From a virus, in IMG/VR virus record IMGVR_UViG_3300042541_002754, positions 1 through 29,285 of that record: 29,285 nucleotides of DNA, one strand, 5' to 3'. This document shows, piece by piece, positions 7,192-16,033 of this stretch (position 1 is its first letter; the number at the start of each line of letters is the position of its first letter). The notes under the pieces are model-generated. The model worked only from the letters and a program-made list of their open reading frames with translations, did not search any database and had not been told where the DNA came from. A program made the position numbers and the translations under genes.

Positions 7192-7440
7192 ATGATAAAT
7201 GATGTTGATTATATAATTTCCTTAATGAAGGAGTATACTCCGAAAGAAAATGAAGGTGAAATTGGGGAACAGGACGCTCCTGTGTCGGATACTTCTGGTA
7301 GTGGGGAACGACCTGACTACCCAACTGTAACCAAATATGATTCAAAAGTTGCTAGAACAGGCCCTGCAAACCAAATAGGTCTTACAAAATGGGCTGACAT
7401 AGTTAAGCTTAATAGAGGCCCAGCTAACACTTTACTATAA
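7192..7440 (+). CDS. small probable virion protein, unknown function
   Basis: An 82-aa protein starting MINDVDYIISLMKEYTPKEN. An amphipathic N-terminal helix is followed by a polar, Gly/Ser/Pro-rich linker and a C-terminal segment GPANQIGLTKWADIVKLNRG, ending PANTLL. The repeated GPAN motif (at about 57 and 77) is notable. I do not recognise the function. The frame stays open upstream to 7018, but that part is antisense to the lipoprotein gene and contains its promoter, so the start at 7192, directly behind a late motif, is chosen. It precedes the large virion-like genes on the same strand. Confidence 0.65.
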   Translation: MINDVDYIISLMKEYTPKENEGEIGEQDAPVSDTSGSGERPDYPTVTKYDSKVARTGPANQIGLTKWADIVKLNRGPANTLL

Positions 7441-7445
7441 CCAAG

Positions 7446-7476
7446 AGTATTTATCATTATTAAGATATTTATAAAT
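7446..7476 (+). promoter_or_regulatory. two tandem late-promoter-like motifs
   Basis: AGTATTTATCAT (7446-7457) and GATATTTATAAAT (7464-7476), the second 6 nt before the ATG of the 492-aa gene. The only place in the window with two copies in tandem. Confidence 0.55.
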
Positions 7477-7482
7477 AAAAAT

Positions 7483-8961
7483 ATGAAAAACATAAATTTA
7501 CAATTTGAAGGTATTTCAAAAAATTTAAGATATATTTTCACAGATAAAGGTATTCATGATTTGGTATCCGATAAATCTATGAAATACGAATCTCTTTCGT
7601 TAATTGACGGAATCAATATTTTACAAGAAGTTCAAAACTACGAATATAAGTCAGGTCAAATCACTCTACAAGAACATACGTCAAATCCAAGAAGAGCGAT
7701 GATTACATTATCAAATATGTTATTACCTGATAATAGTATTACAGTATTAAAAGAATGGGAAAACCATTATGGAAATAAACTATTGATGATAAACGAATCT
7801 ATCGACAATTTAATTATCGAAAGTCGAATCAATGAAGCGTGGAATGGTGTTAAAATCATGATAAACGAATATTGGGGAGAAAGCGCCGTTAATTGGGTAG
7901 GAGACACAGTTGTACAAGGAGCGAAAGCTGTAGGTGGAGCCATCAAAAGCGGAGCTAATTGGGTTGTAGATCAAGGAAAACAAATTGCTGATAAAGGAAT
8001 CGTAGGATATGTAGGTGAGAAATCAAAAAAAGTTTGGAATTGGATTAAAGAAAAGGCGACCGCCGCTTGGAACTGTTTAACAGGAAGTTTTGTCGAATGT
8101 TTAATGGAGAATCTTAGAAGTGTTATGTATAGTGTCGTAGGTATTGCGGTTGAGACTTTTTTAGCAGTTACAGGAATAGGAGCTCCGATCCCAATGGTTT
8201 TATGGGGATTAATGTTAATATGGGATGTATACAAAATGTTTAGTGGTAAATATGCAGGTGGTGAATACGCATTTAGTTGGGTGGACATCCTTTTTGATGT
8301 TCTTGGTATTGCATTTGCGGGAGCTCTTGGTAGTGTTTTAGCCCCTATTCGAGCGGTCTTTAAAGGTGTTGGAGGTGGAATTGCTGGAATTTTTGCTAAA
8401 GGGGTTAAAATGGGTGGAAAAGTAGGGGGAGCATTTAAAAGTATCGGAAGTTTCCTCGCTAAAAGTGGGAGTAAAATCATGGGAGCCATACAATCGGGAG
8501 CTCAATGGATTTCTAAAAATTTTGGTATTTCTTTTCTTGAAAGATGGGTTGGTAAAGCGAAAGGTGTTGTTGATGATATCGCTAAAGTAGCCACAAAAGG
8601 AAAGGTTGGTTCAGTATTAAAGGCTGGAGGCGAAAAAGCTGGTTCGGCATTAAAAGCTGGAGGTGAAAAAGCGGGTTCAACATTTGGTAATATAAAGAAA
8701 GGATATTCAAAAGCCTTTGACAACACAATTGGTAAAGTAGGCGCGAATACAAAAATGGGGAAAACTACTTTGGGGAAAGCATTATCCTCCACCGCACAGA
8801 CTGCTGTTCCTGTTGGAATTGGTATGTCCGTGTTAGGGATAGATCCATTAACGGGTAAACCGTATGACAAAGGTGGTGATGAGAGTAATGGTTTAGAAAA
8901 AAATTTATCAGCACTTACTACTGGAACCGCCGATTATTCACAAACAGGAATGTATTCTTAA
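7483..8961 (+). CDS. large glycine-rich membrane-active tagged protein
   Basis: A 492-aa protein. Residues 1-100 are a soluble head. Residues about 104-135 contain a cluster of prohead-protease-like sites: INE-S, IIE-S, INE-A and INE-Y. After the last site comes a Trp/Gly/Ala-rich region (AVNWVGDTVVQGAKAVGGAI), then strong hydrophobic segments at about 213-250 and 265-310 including GIGAPIPMVLWGLMLIWDVY and DILFDVLGIAFAGALG. This arrangement is like pore-forming or pre-toxin regions of polymorphic toxins. Near 375-405 is a tandem repeat of LKAGGEKAGS. The C-terminus is polar. I infer a capsid- or tail-internal protein processed at the site cluster and able to enter membranes during DNA delivery. 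No enzymatic motif is seen. It begins a same-strand block with 8984 and 10343. Confidence 0.8.
   Translation: MKNINLQFEGISKNLRYIFTDKGIHDLVSDKSMKYESLSLIDGINILQEVQNYEYKSGQITLQEHTSNPRRAMITLSNMLLPDNSITVLKEWENHYGNKLLMINESIDNLIIESRINEAWNGVKIMINEYWGESAVNWVGDTVVQGAKAVGGAIKSGANWVVDQGKQIADKGIVGYVGEKSKKVWNWIKEKATAAWNCLTGSFVECLMENLRSVMYSVVGIAVETFLAVTGIGAPIPMVLWGLMLIWDVYKMFSGKYAGGEYAFSWVDILFDVLGIAFAGALGSVLAPIRAVFKGVGGGIAGIFAKGVKMGGKVGGAFKSIGSFLAKSGSKIMGAIQSGAQWISKNFGISFLERWVGKAKGVVDDIAKVATKGKVGSVLKAGGEKAGSALKAGGEKAGSTFGNIKKGYSKAFDNTIGKVGANTKMGKTTLGKALSSTAQTAVPVGIGMSVLGIDPLTGKPYDKGGDESNGLEKNLSALTTGTADYSQTGMYS
8617..8685 (+). repeat. in-gene tandem repeat encoding LKAGGEKAGS
   Basis: Two and a bit near-identical 30-bp units inside the 492-aa gene, each encoding (V/A)LKAGGEKAGS. 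Third-codon positions differ between units, which suggests selection on the protein rather than a very recent duplication. Confidence 0.7.
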
Positions 8962-8983
8962 AAAATAATAAAAAATAATAAAT

Positions 8984-10327
8984 ATGGAAAAAAATATTTT
9001 ATCTGAAGAAATAAAAAGAATGGTTTTACTATCAAAATATGATAACCGTAAAACTTTAACAGAAAATGCTGATCTTGTTAATGAAATGATTGTTGAGGGG
9101 ATAGGTCAAGCTCTTGCCGATTTATTCAAAGCTGATTCTGGACTCGCAAGAGCTGCAGCTAAAGATATTGAATCTGGGATATTAAGCATTAAGGGTGGTG
9201 TAACTGACGTTAAAGGGGTTGCGTTAACGGATGGTAAAAGTGTTATGAACGCGGTTAAAACGGGTACATTAGGAGCCGTTGAACTAGGTAAAGTAAATGC
9301 CATGTTGTTCAGTAAAACTGCTAGTGACCAAGTCAGAAGGGCGATCATTAGTGATTTGATGGGATCAAAGTCTTTAGTAACCAAATTTTCTAAATTAACT
9401 GAAAAAGAGGCTATCGCGAATTTAAAGGCGACTGGTAAGTACACAGATAGTGAGATTACCCACGCAATGAAGGAGTATAAAGCAAAAGGGAATACTTTTA
9501 AAGGAAAAAGTGGTGCAACACCTAACACATCAAAACCAACAACTAAAAACCCAAAAGTAAAAAAACCAAAAGTAAAAAAACAAAAACCAGCGCCGATCCC
9601 AAATAAACCAACAAATTGGCAACAATTTAAAGATAAAATTAGAGGATTATCTCGTAGTAAAATTGTTAAATATTTAGTTGCTGCTGGAGGTATATATCTT
9701 TTATATAGATGGTTAACATCAAAAGGGACAACACCATTCCCAATATGTTTAACAACAAATATGTCAACGGAGGATTATCAAAGAATGCACGATGAGGGTG
9801 TTGATGATATTTTCATTGGGGAAACGGGTAATTCTACTATTGATATGAATGGTGGTGGTCGTTTTTCTGACAATGGAACATTTAAAACTGCAAATGGGAA
9901 ATACTCAGGTGATTGGTCGGAAGAAAATGGTGGGATTGCAATCACTATTGGTGGTCAATCTTACAATATGGCTTGTGGGGTAGTAGATCCAGAGGTGCGA
10001 TGTCCTGAAGGCCAATCTTGGGATGGTGAAAAATGTGTGCCAGTTGGACCAAATCCAAATCCAAGACCGTGGGTTAATTGCACAACATTCCCATATAAAA
10101 GAGGTTGTAAAAATAATGATCTTGTTGAAATACAAAAGTGTTTAGGAATAAGTTCTGATGGGAAATTTGGGAAAGATACTGAACGAGCTCTTAAAAATAA
10201 GGGTTATGATACAATTATTACAAAAGAACTTTATGATAAAATAATGGCGAATTGTGGTAATACAACAACAACAACGACAATATTTACACCAGAAAGAAAT
10301 GAATTCGGTAACGATGATTTAATTTAG
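8984..10327 (+). CDS. tagged virion-like protein with C-terminal peptidoglycan-binding domain
   Basis: A 447-aa protein. The N-terminus MEKNILSEEIKRMVLLSKYD is a tag variant, and at about residues 34-39 lies EMIVEGIG, an I-x-E-G processing site. Residues 40-170 are an Ala/Lys-rich helical region. Residues 178-210 form a Pro/Lys-rich linker (KNPKVKKPKVKKQKPAPIP). A single membrane segment follows at about 226-245, then a beta domain with a CPEGQSWDGEKCVP motif near 343. Residues 365-425 match a PG_binding_1-like domain: GCKNNDLVEIQKCLG, DGKFGKDTERALK. The protein ends with a Thr run and ERNEFG. The layout suits a virion protein that spans the envelope and docks on peptidoglycan. No catalytic wall hydrolase is seen in it. 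Confidence 0.82.
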   Translation: MEKNILSEEIKRMVLLSKYDNRKTLTENADLVNEMIVEGIGQALADLFKADSGLARAAAKDIESGILSIKGGVTDVKGVALTDGKSVMNAVKTGTLGAVELGKVNAMLFSKTASDQVRRAIISDLMGSKSLVTKFSKLTEKEAIANLKATGKYTDSEITHAMKEYKAKGNTFKGKSGATPNTSKPTTKNPKVKKPKVKKQKPAPIPNKPTNWQQFKDKIRGLSRSKIVKYLVAAGGIYLLYRWLTSKGTTPFPICLTTNMSTEDYQRMHDEGVDDIFIGETGNSTIDMNGGGRFSDNGTFKTANGKYSGDWSEENGGIAITIGGQSYNMACGVVDPEVRCPEGQSWDGEKCVPVGPNPNPRPWVNCTTFPYKRGCKNNDLVEIQKCLGISSDGKFGKDTERALKNKGYDTIITKELYDKIMANCGNTTTTTTIFTPERNEFGNDDLI

Positions 10328-10342
10328 TTAAAAAATATAATT

Positions 10343-12010
10343 ATGAAAGAAAAAATAATATTAGAACAAGAAGATAAAGGTGTTGTACAACAAGTTGTAG
10401 ATGCCAAAGGTAATGTACATGACGGTCTTTTAGATTTGGTTAACATGTATTGTAAACCTAGAATGATCAATTTGAAAGGTTATAATTACTCCTACGAATA
10501 TCCTTTAGAAACTGGTAAAGAGGGTTTAGCATTCCAAAGGACAGACGGAGGTTATAACTGGATTATCAATAAGGATAATCAAGTTTGGCTTCAAAGAATG
10601 GGTACTAGTGGTCAGATTGTGAAACAAGGTCCTCTCACTGAGTGTATGGGTCATATACCCACAGAAAAAATTCCACCAACAATTACTAAAAATCAGTCTG
10701 ACATAATGGATGCGTTTCATAATGGGGACAAGGGTTTAATTAAAGCAAGACCGACTGAAGATCAGATGAGGAATTATGATAAGGTTGATATGCACGAAAA
10801 ATCTCCTGAAAATTTTGACCCAGGTTTAATTTTTATGTACAGACAAAAAAGTATTGGTAATACTTTAAAGAATCAATATCCTGAAATAGAAACTCTGCTC
10901 AAAAATTCTAATTATACTTTTGAAGAGCCTTCGGTCGAGGATATACAACAATGGAATACAAAAAGACCAATATCTTTTATATTGGGGTCTAGATATAAGA
11001 CTTTTTTTAAAAATCGTCCCGAACCTGATGTATGGTTAGTTAAAGGTAAGATGGGTAAGAATCAATTTGAGGATTTGGAGAAAATAAAAAAAGAATGTAA
11101 AGTTGCCATTAAAAAACTTTACGATAGTTTTATTAAACCTGATGGGGACTCGTCAATAGCCTCTCTATCGGAAAAAATTAAAACTAAAAATATGGTTCAT
11201 TATTGTAAAAATAATAAATCATTTGCTACAGGTATTCTTGGACTTGGAAATGAATTAGAGAAATTATATTCTGAACCTGAAGAACGGAATGAGTTTGGTA
11301 TGAAATATTATAACCCAACCGGAAGATTACCTGAAAATAAGAGTAATTTAAAAAGTATAATTAGAGAGAGTTTAATAGGTGCTAAGAAAGTAAAAGAAAG
11401 AAATGTGTTAGGTGAAAGTAAAATAGTTAAAGCTAGATTATCGGTAGTCTTAGAAAACGTAAATCTTAAAACTACAAAACAAAAAGATAAGTTTTATAAC
11501 GAATTGTTATCTGAAATGATTTATTTAAATTCTCAAGGATTTGATAAAGATATAATTAAAGAAGGGTTTTGGGATTCATTAACTGGTTTACTAGGTCACG
11601 CTCCAACTGGGATTATGGAATATTTTAAAGAATATATCGGTAAATGGATAGTTGGTCATTTAACTCCAGTGGATCCTGAAGGATGGATAGGGAGTATAAT
11701 TATTACCTCAATTGGTAACTTAGATATTGGTGACATATCAAAACTAACCGATTGTAATTTCTTAACCAAATTAATTTCAAAATCTGTTGCGGAGGGTGCT
11801 ATTAGAAAAGTAACCCATGAGAAAGGGTTAGATGGCCCATTCTATGATATACTTAGAAACTCACTTGTTGATATGTTAGATGAATCAACTTTCGCTCAAA
11901 AACTTGAAGAAGGTTTGGTTAGTGTTATCTGTCCATTACTTGGTGGGGTTAAGACTAAAATGGATTCAGCAACTGATAAGTTAAAAGAAAAGGCGTTATC
12001 GCCAGTTTAA
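10343..12010 (+). CDS. tagged 555-aa virion-like protein, unknown function
   Basis: A 555-aa protein 15 bp behind the preceding gene. It begins MKEKIILEQEDKG and has several internal tag-like sites: NLKSIIRESLIGAKK at about 334-348 (I-R-E-S), and DIIKEGFWDSLTGLLG at about 400-415, where I-K-E-G is followed by an aromatic residue as in other proteins here. The motif ERNEFG at about 313 also occurs at the C-terminus of the preceding protein. The C-terminal part (residues 405-555) is moderately hydrophobic with GKWIVGHLTP and WIGSIIITSIGN. No family was recognised. Gene order and tags suggest a processed structural or injected protein. A terminator follows at 12086. Confidence 0.78.
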   Translation: MKEKIILEQEDKGVVQQVVDAKGNVHDGLLDLVNMYCKPRMINLKGYNYSYEYPLETGKEGLAFQRTDGGYNWIINKDNQVWLQRMGTSGQIVKQGPLTECMGHIPTEKIPPTITKNQSDIMDAFHNGDKGLIKARPTEDQMRNYDKVDMHEKSPENFDPGLIFMYRQKSIGNTLKNQYPEIETLLKNSNYTFEEPSVEDIQQWNTKRPISFILGSRYKTFFKNRPEPDVWLVKGKMGKNQFEDLEKIKKECKVAIKKLYDSFIKPDGDSSIASLSEKIKTKNMVHYCKNNKSFATGILGLGNELEKLYSEPEERNEFGMKYYNPTGRLPENKSNLKSIIRESLIGAKKVKERNVLGESKIVKARLSVVLENVNLKTTKQKDKFYNELLSEMIYLNSQGFDKDIIKEGFWDSLTGLLGHAPTGIMEYFKEYIGKWIVGHLTPVDPEGWIGSIIITSIGNLDIGDISKLTDCNFLTKLISKSVAEGAIRKVTHEKGLDGPFYDILRNSLVDMLDESTFAQKLEEGLVSVICPLLGGVKTKMDSATDKLKEKALSPV

Positions 12011-12015
12011 AAATA

Positions 12016-12039
12016 CCTGTGAGGTAATTACTCACACGG
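12016..12039 (+). other. stem-loop downstream of the 555-aa gene
   Basis: CCTGTGAG and CTCACACGG pair with one bulge around a 7-nt loop, a few bases after the stop codon at 12010. It has no T tract, so it is more likely a 3'-end stabilising hairpin than a terminator. Confidence 0.45.
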
Positions 12040-12085
12040 GATTAACCAATTTAAAAAAAAGGGGATATTCCAAATCTAGCAAATT

Positions 12086-12107
12086 GGGTGTTGAAAGACA
12101 CCCTTTT
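12086..12107 (+). terminator. Rho-independent terminator after the virion-like block
   Basis: GGGTGT / ACACCC stem with a 6-nt loop followed by TTTT. It ends the 7192-12010 transcription block. The interval 12011-12291 holds this, the hairpin at 12016 and a promoter; I see no gene in it. Confidence 0.65.
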
Positions 12108-12255
12108 GTATTTTATGAACATTAATGTATATGATTTCATTTCTCCTTATACTTATAGGTAATTAAGTTTAAGTATGTTAAATAAAGAAATTTCAAAATT
12201 AAATAATTCAGGGTATGAAACTAATTTATCGGTATGATTATAAAAACTCTAATGA

Positions 12256-12285
12256 TTGACAAGATTTGAAACAAAAGTATATTTA
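12256..12285 (+). promoter_or_regulatory. possible host-type promoter of the methyltransferase gene
   Basis: TTG (12256-12258), 19-nt spacer, TATATTTA (12278-12285). The -7-like element ends 6 nt before the ATG at 12292, as at other apparently leaderless genes here. Confidence 0.4.
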
Positions 12286-12291
12286 ATAGAT

Positions 12292-12945
12292 ATGGAACAT
12301 AAATATGAAAAATTGATAATGGATTTAAGTGAATTCAATTATGAAAATAAAATTTATCAAGGATTTTACAACATCCACAAAGAATTTAAATTTGGTAAAA
12401 CTGTGACTGATTTAGGATGTGGACATGGAAAATTTTTAATAATGAGTCGTAACTTAGGGTACGATGTAACGGGGATTGACGCTAGAAATGTCAGAATACC
12501 TTTAGAAGAAAAAAATATAACTTGGAAAATTCAAGATGTCTCAACGTTAGATATAATCGAAAGTGATACGGTATTATACTTTGGGTTATTATACCATTTA
12601 AACTATGAACAACAAGTAAAATTATTAAAATCTATAAAAACTGATTTATTAATAATTAACACTCATTTTGCGGTAATTGATAAGGGGATAATTAAAAACA
12701 TTACAAATAACGATAAATTATCAATTATTAATAATGGGGAGATACAAGGGGTTGTTTATGAGGAATCAAAGACTTTTGACTCGTTAAAAACTAGACCTTT
12801 AGCGTCATTCAGCAATTTAACTTCATTTTGGCCAACATTAGATTGTTTGACCGATATGTTAATGAATATTGGTGGATATACTAAGGTCTATGTGGTTGAG
12901 CCGTACTTAATGGGAGATAGAACATATATTATAGCCAAAAAATGA
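12292..12945 (+). CDS. class I SAM-dependent methyltransferase
   Basis: A 217-aa protein beginning MEHKYEKLIMDLSEFNYENK. The SAM-binding motif I is VTDLGCGHGKFLIM, followed by DVTGIDARN (motif II acidic residue) and later YFGLLYHLN, where the histidine-tyrosine pair occupies the usual motif IV region. The fold is a Rossmann-type methyltransferase; the substrate is unknown. The gene overlaps the glycosyltransferase gene by 4 bp (ATGA), so methylation of a glycan or of the same target that the glycosyltransferase modifies is likely. A longer reading from a TTG codon at 12256 is possible but would overlap the promoter, so the ATG is preferred. Confidence 0.82.
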   Translation: MEHKYEKLIMDLSEFNYENKIYQGFYNIHKEFKFGKTVTDLGCGHGKFLIMSRNLGYDVTGIDARNVRIPLEEKNITWKIQDVSTLDIIESDTVLYFGLLYHLNYEQQVKLLKSIKTDLLIINTHFAVIDKGIIKNITNNDKLSIINNGEIQGVVYEESKTFDSLKTRPLASFSNLTSFWPTLDCLTDMLMNIGGYTKVYVVEPYLMGDRTYIIAKK

Positions 12946-15461
12946 GTAAACAAATTGTTAATTCTAATTGTCCTGAATTTGGGTATGAGTTATTATCCTC
13001 AATCCCTTATGCGTATACTCTATATTTAAAAGGGGGACTTAAAGAAACTATATCGGGATTTGACACTTCAGGTATTTATTTTTTTAGTCCCAAACATACC
13101 GAGACTAATTGCCAACGTTCATGGGATAACATGAAAAAATTGTGGGACGATAAATTTCCAAATATAGTTATACATAGGTCACAACTGGATTGGGATTTAT
13201 TTACCCCCCCACCATTTAAAGATTTCTATAAAGATAAGTCAATTAAGTTTGAAAAAGAGGTTATTGTAATTTTTAACCGATACAATAAAGAATGGAGTGG
13301 GCCTCCAATTAACTATTTAGATTTACCCACATTGGATACTTTATTCACAATGTTAAGTCACGAATATCAGGTGATTTATATCAACTTAACTAAAGGGGAT
13401 AAGTATTTTGATGGAGCCAAACCGATGGACTTAAATGATGGAGAAATTTTAAAAAAACACCCTAACGTTTATAGTTTATATGATGTTATGGGGATGTATC
13501 CTGAATTATCGGTTAATGAGATACAATTAAGAATATTCCCCAATTGTACTAAATATATTTCGTCTAATGGTGGACAGTTAATTTTGTCAGCATACTTTGG
13601 GGGTGAAAATATAATTTTTTCAAAAAAATGTCGAGAACTTGACCCTAATGTCAATTCATTTTATAAATGGTATCATAAATTAGGTGGAGGGGTATTTCAA
13701 CATGTCAATAATTATGACGACCTAATAGAATTGGTAAAACAAAAATGGGTACTTAAAAAACCATTAATTAATATTTTAGTTAGAACTTCAGGGAGACCAA
13801 ATTATTTTAAAGAGTGCGTTAAATCAATTTATAATCAAACTTATAAAAATTGGAATTTAATTATTGGTGTTGACGATAAGGAATCATTATCATATACTCA
13901 GCCATCCTTAGGTAGAGATGTGATGTATGATTATTTAAAATTTGATATTCCACCCACACCTAATAGTAAAGAGTATGGGGTTAAATTCTTATATAATCTA
14001 TATTTAAATGATTTACAAAATGAGGTTAAAGATGGGTATGTTATTTACTTGGACGATGATGATAAGTTACAAGATGAACATAGTTTATTGAAGTTAACAA
14101 ATGTAATTAAAACTGACGATGATTTTGTGATTTGGAGAGTTAAATTTCCTAATCGATTAGTTCCTTCAGACAATAACTTTGGTAATCCTCCGGTAATGAA
14201 GGATATTTCGGGGATAGGTTTTTCATTCCACATTAAAAACAAAGAGATATGGGAGCCGTATAAAAGGGGGGATTACCGAGTTGCTAAAAAATTATACAAT
14301 AAGATTCCAAATACTATATTCTTAAATGAAGTGATAACCTCATTACAACGAGATGTTGAGGACGGGATGGGAAGAAAAGACGATAAGACATCTATTAATA
14401 AAACGGATTATAGTAAATCATTAAGTATAATAATCCCAACCTTTAATAATACTATCTTTATTGATGAATGTTTATCCTCAATAATCAAATCGGTTGGATC
14501 ATTAGACTGTGAGATTTTAGTCGGTATTGATAACTGCGAAAAAACATTAAGTTTAATTAAACATAGAGTTTTTGATAGTAGAATACGATTTTTCTATTTC
14601 CATCATAATGTTGGCCCATATATAGTTAAAAATAGTTTAGTTATGGAATCTAATTCTGAAACAATATTGTTTTTCGACTCTGACGATGTTATGGGGGAAA
14701 CTATGGTTAATGAAATTCTTAAATTACAGTCATTTAGCGATTTTGTAAGACCTAAGTATCTTAATTTTAATAAAACCGTACCGACAACTAATACCCCTAT
14801 TGGTAAAGAAAGACTTTTTGGTGAAGGGGTGTTTTCAATTAAGAGATCAATTTTCCTATCGATGAACGGATTCGAGGGATGGAGAACTTCTGCAGATACT
14901 GAGTTTATGGGTAGATTATATAAAAATAGTCGTAAGTCAATAAATACCCCAACCGTTTTATTTTACCGAAGAATTCATGAGAATAGTTTAACTCAGTCTA
15001 AACAAACGGGATACGGATCACGAGCAAGGTCTAACTATAATAGTCTTATTGGTAATAAAACAACATTCGGACCATTAAGTCATTTTTCAACTTCACCCTT
15101 CTATGAGGTTTCAGTCGAAAAACTTAAAACTCCTGAAGTGTTTGATGAGATTAAACATAAACGACAGATAGTTTCAAATGTTCTTGATAATATTTTAAAT
15201 AAGACTGTACCACCTAAATCATCAATAGATTACAACTCAATAAATAACGTTATTAAAAATAAAGGTGTTTATAACCCCACTGAGAGTATAAAACCAATTA
15301 GGGAAAATAAACCAATTGATAGAACGAAAATTAATGATCTTAGAAAAGATTCCTTATTAAATCAAGCTCGTGAATTTGGTGATATTAAGAGAAAAAAAAC
15401 AAGTTTCTTATCAAATATTTTTGGGGGTAATAATAAAAGAAAAGGTGGACCAACGTTTTGA
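12942..15461 (+). CDS. multidomain glycosyltransferase with two GT-A (GT2-like) domains
   Basis: An 839-aa protein in at least three parts. Residues 1-270 form a domain I cannot name with confidence; KYISSNGGQLILSAYFGGEN near 205-225 recalls the nucleotide-sugar region of GT-B/GT61-type enzymes. A first GT-A domain begins at about 274 (INILVRTSGRPNYFKECVKS) and has the metal-binding acidic motif YLDDDDKL near 365. A second GT2-like domain begins at about 492 (LSIIIPTFNNTIFIDECLSS) with FFDSDDV near 576 and an RRIHENS motif near 678. The last 100 residues are basic and probably disordered. It would transfer sugars, perhaps to phage DNA, virion proteins or a host glycan; the acceptor is unknown. 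It is translationally coupled to the methyltransferase. Confidence 0.83.
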   Translation: MSKQIVNSNCPEFGYELLSSIPYAYTLYLKGGLKETISGFDTSGIYFFSPKHTETNCQRSWDNMKKLWDDKFPNIVIHRSQLDWDLFTPPPFKDFYKDKSIKFEKEVIVIFNRYNKEWSGPPINYLDLPTLDTLFTMLSHEYQVIYINLTKGDKYFDGAKPMDLNDGEILKKHPNVYSLYDVMGMYPELSVNEIQLRIFPNCTKYISSNGGQLILSAYFGGENIIFSKKCRELDPNVNSFYKWYHKLGGGVFQHVNNYDDLIELVKQKWVLKKPLINILVRTSGRPNYFKECVKSIYNQTYKNWNLIIGVDDKESLSYTQPSLGRDVMYDYLKFDIPPTPNSKEYGVKFLYNLYLNDLQNEVKDGYVIYLDDDDKLQDEHSLLKLTNVIKTDDDFVIWRVKFPNRLVPSDNNFGNPPVMKDISGIGFSFHIKNKEIWEPYKRGDYRVAKKLYNKIPNTIFLNEVITSLQRDVEDGMGRKDDKTSINKTDYSKSLSIIIPTFNNTIFIDECLSSIIKSVGSLDCEILVGIDNCEKTLSLIKHRVFDSRIRFFYFHHNVGPYIVKNSLVMESNSETILFFDSDDVMGETMVNEILKLQSFSDFVRPKYLNFNKTVPTTNTPIGKERLFGEGVFSIKRSIFLSMNGFEGWRTSADTEFMGRLYKNSRKSINTPTVLFYRRIHENSLTQSKQTGYGSRARSNYNSLIGNKTTFGPLSHFSTSPFYEVSVEKLKTPEVFDEIKHKRQIVSNVLDNILNKTVPPKSSIDYNSINNVIKNKGVYNPTESIKPIRENKPIDRTKINDLRKDSLLNQAREFGDIKRKKTSFLSNIFGGNNKRKGGPTF

Positions 15462-15488
15462 TTATTTAATTTAAAATATGTATCTTTA
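15457..15488 (+). promoter_or_regulatory. host-type promoter for the 58-aa gene
   Basis: TTTG (15457-15460), 20-nt spacer, TATCTTTA (15481-15488). A start site shortly after it supports ATG 15505 over ATG 15478. Confidence 0.45.
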
Positions 15489-15504
15489 CAAAAAAAGAAA
15501 AAAT

Positions 15505-15681
15505 ATGTTTGTAATAATTAAACACGTAAAAGGTGAGACAGGTATTAAAGTTCCTGTGATCTTACTTAATGGTCAATCAGAAATATGGGAATTTGAAACT
15601 CATGAGGAAGCTGAAAAAATGAAAATTATTTTTGATCAAAATTCCGATTCGGGTCACAAATACGAGGTTAAGAAAATTTAA
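15505..15681 (+). CDS. small protein of unknown function
   Basis: A 58-aa protein starting MFVIIKHVKGETGIKVPVIL. It looks like a small alpha/beta domain: two strands, then FETHEEAEKMKIIFDQN as a helix, then a final strand YEVKKI. No family was recognised. An in-frame ATG at 15478 would add nine residues, but the promoter overlaps it. It ends 7 nt before tRNA-Arg. Confidence 0.6.
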   Translation: MFVIIKHVKGETGIKVPVILLNGQSEIWEFETHEEAEKMKIIFDQNSDSGHKYEVKKI

Positions 15682-15688
15682 TCATATG

Positions 15689-15761
15689 CACCCGTAGCTC
15701 AGCTGAAAAGAGCAAATCACTTCTAATGATTAGGTCCCAGGTTTGAATCCTGGCGGGTGTA
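15689..15761 (+). tRNA. tRNA-Arg (anticodon TCT)
   Basis: Full cloverleaf. The acceptor GCACCCG pairs with CGGGTGT (first pair G-U). The D-arm starts GCTC. The anticodon stem AATCA/TGATT encloses loop CTTCTAA with anticodon TCT. The T-arm is CCAGG-TTTGAAT-CCTGG and the discriminator is A. CCA is not encoded. It reads AGA/AGG, and AGA is the dominant arginine codon in these AT-rich genes, so it probably supports phage translation. Confidence 0.93.
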
Positions 15762-15775
15762 CAATTTTAATTTAT

Positions 15776-16027
15776 ATGGGAAGTCAAGATAATATATTAG
15801 AACAAGATCATAATGAGTTCGTTAATGATGAACTTTTTTGTCAAATGATTAAAGAACGAATAGAACATTCGCATTACTATAAATATCAAGGTGTCACACC
15901 TGAAGGTTTTATTTTAATACCAGAACAAACCTTAGAAAGGTTAAAAGATTTGGACTATTGGATGGAATGGAAGGACAATCCAAATATTTTAATGAGAGAT
16001 ATGAAAAAGGACACAAAAAATATGTAA
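15776..16027 (+). CDS. small protein of unknown function
   Basis: An 83-aa charged protein beginning MGSQDNILEQDHNEFVNDEL, with a Trp/Tyr-rich middle (LDYWMEWKDNP) and a basic end. No known family. The frame is open upstream into tRNA-Arg (to 15743), so the ATG at 15776, just after the tRNA, is the credible start. It may be co-transcribed with the tRNA. Confidence 0.6.
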   Translation: MGSQDNILEQDHNEFVNDELFCQMIKERIEHSHYYKYQGVTPEGFILIPEQTLERLKDLDYWMEWKDNPNILMRDMKKDTKNM

Positions 16028-16033
16028 TTTTTA

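Noticed and set aside
7971-8489. A 172-codon minus-strand frame opposite the 492-aa gene
   Set aside because: Pro/Leu/Ile-rich translation typical of the reverse of a Gly/Lys/Ala-rich gene; the forward gene has tags and promoters.
9106-9528. A 140-codon minus-strand frame opposite the 447-aa gene
   Set aside because: Shadow of the forward coding region; no promoter and no familiar domain.
12176-12238. A 20-codon frame between the 555-aa gene and the methyltransferase gene
   Set aside because: Too short and without a start signal or known relative.
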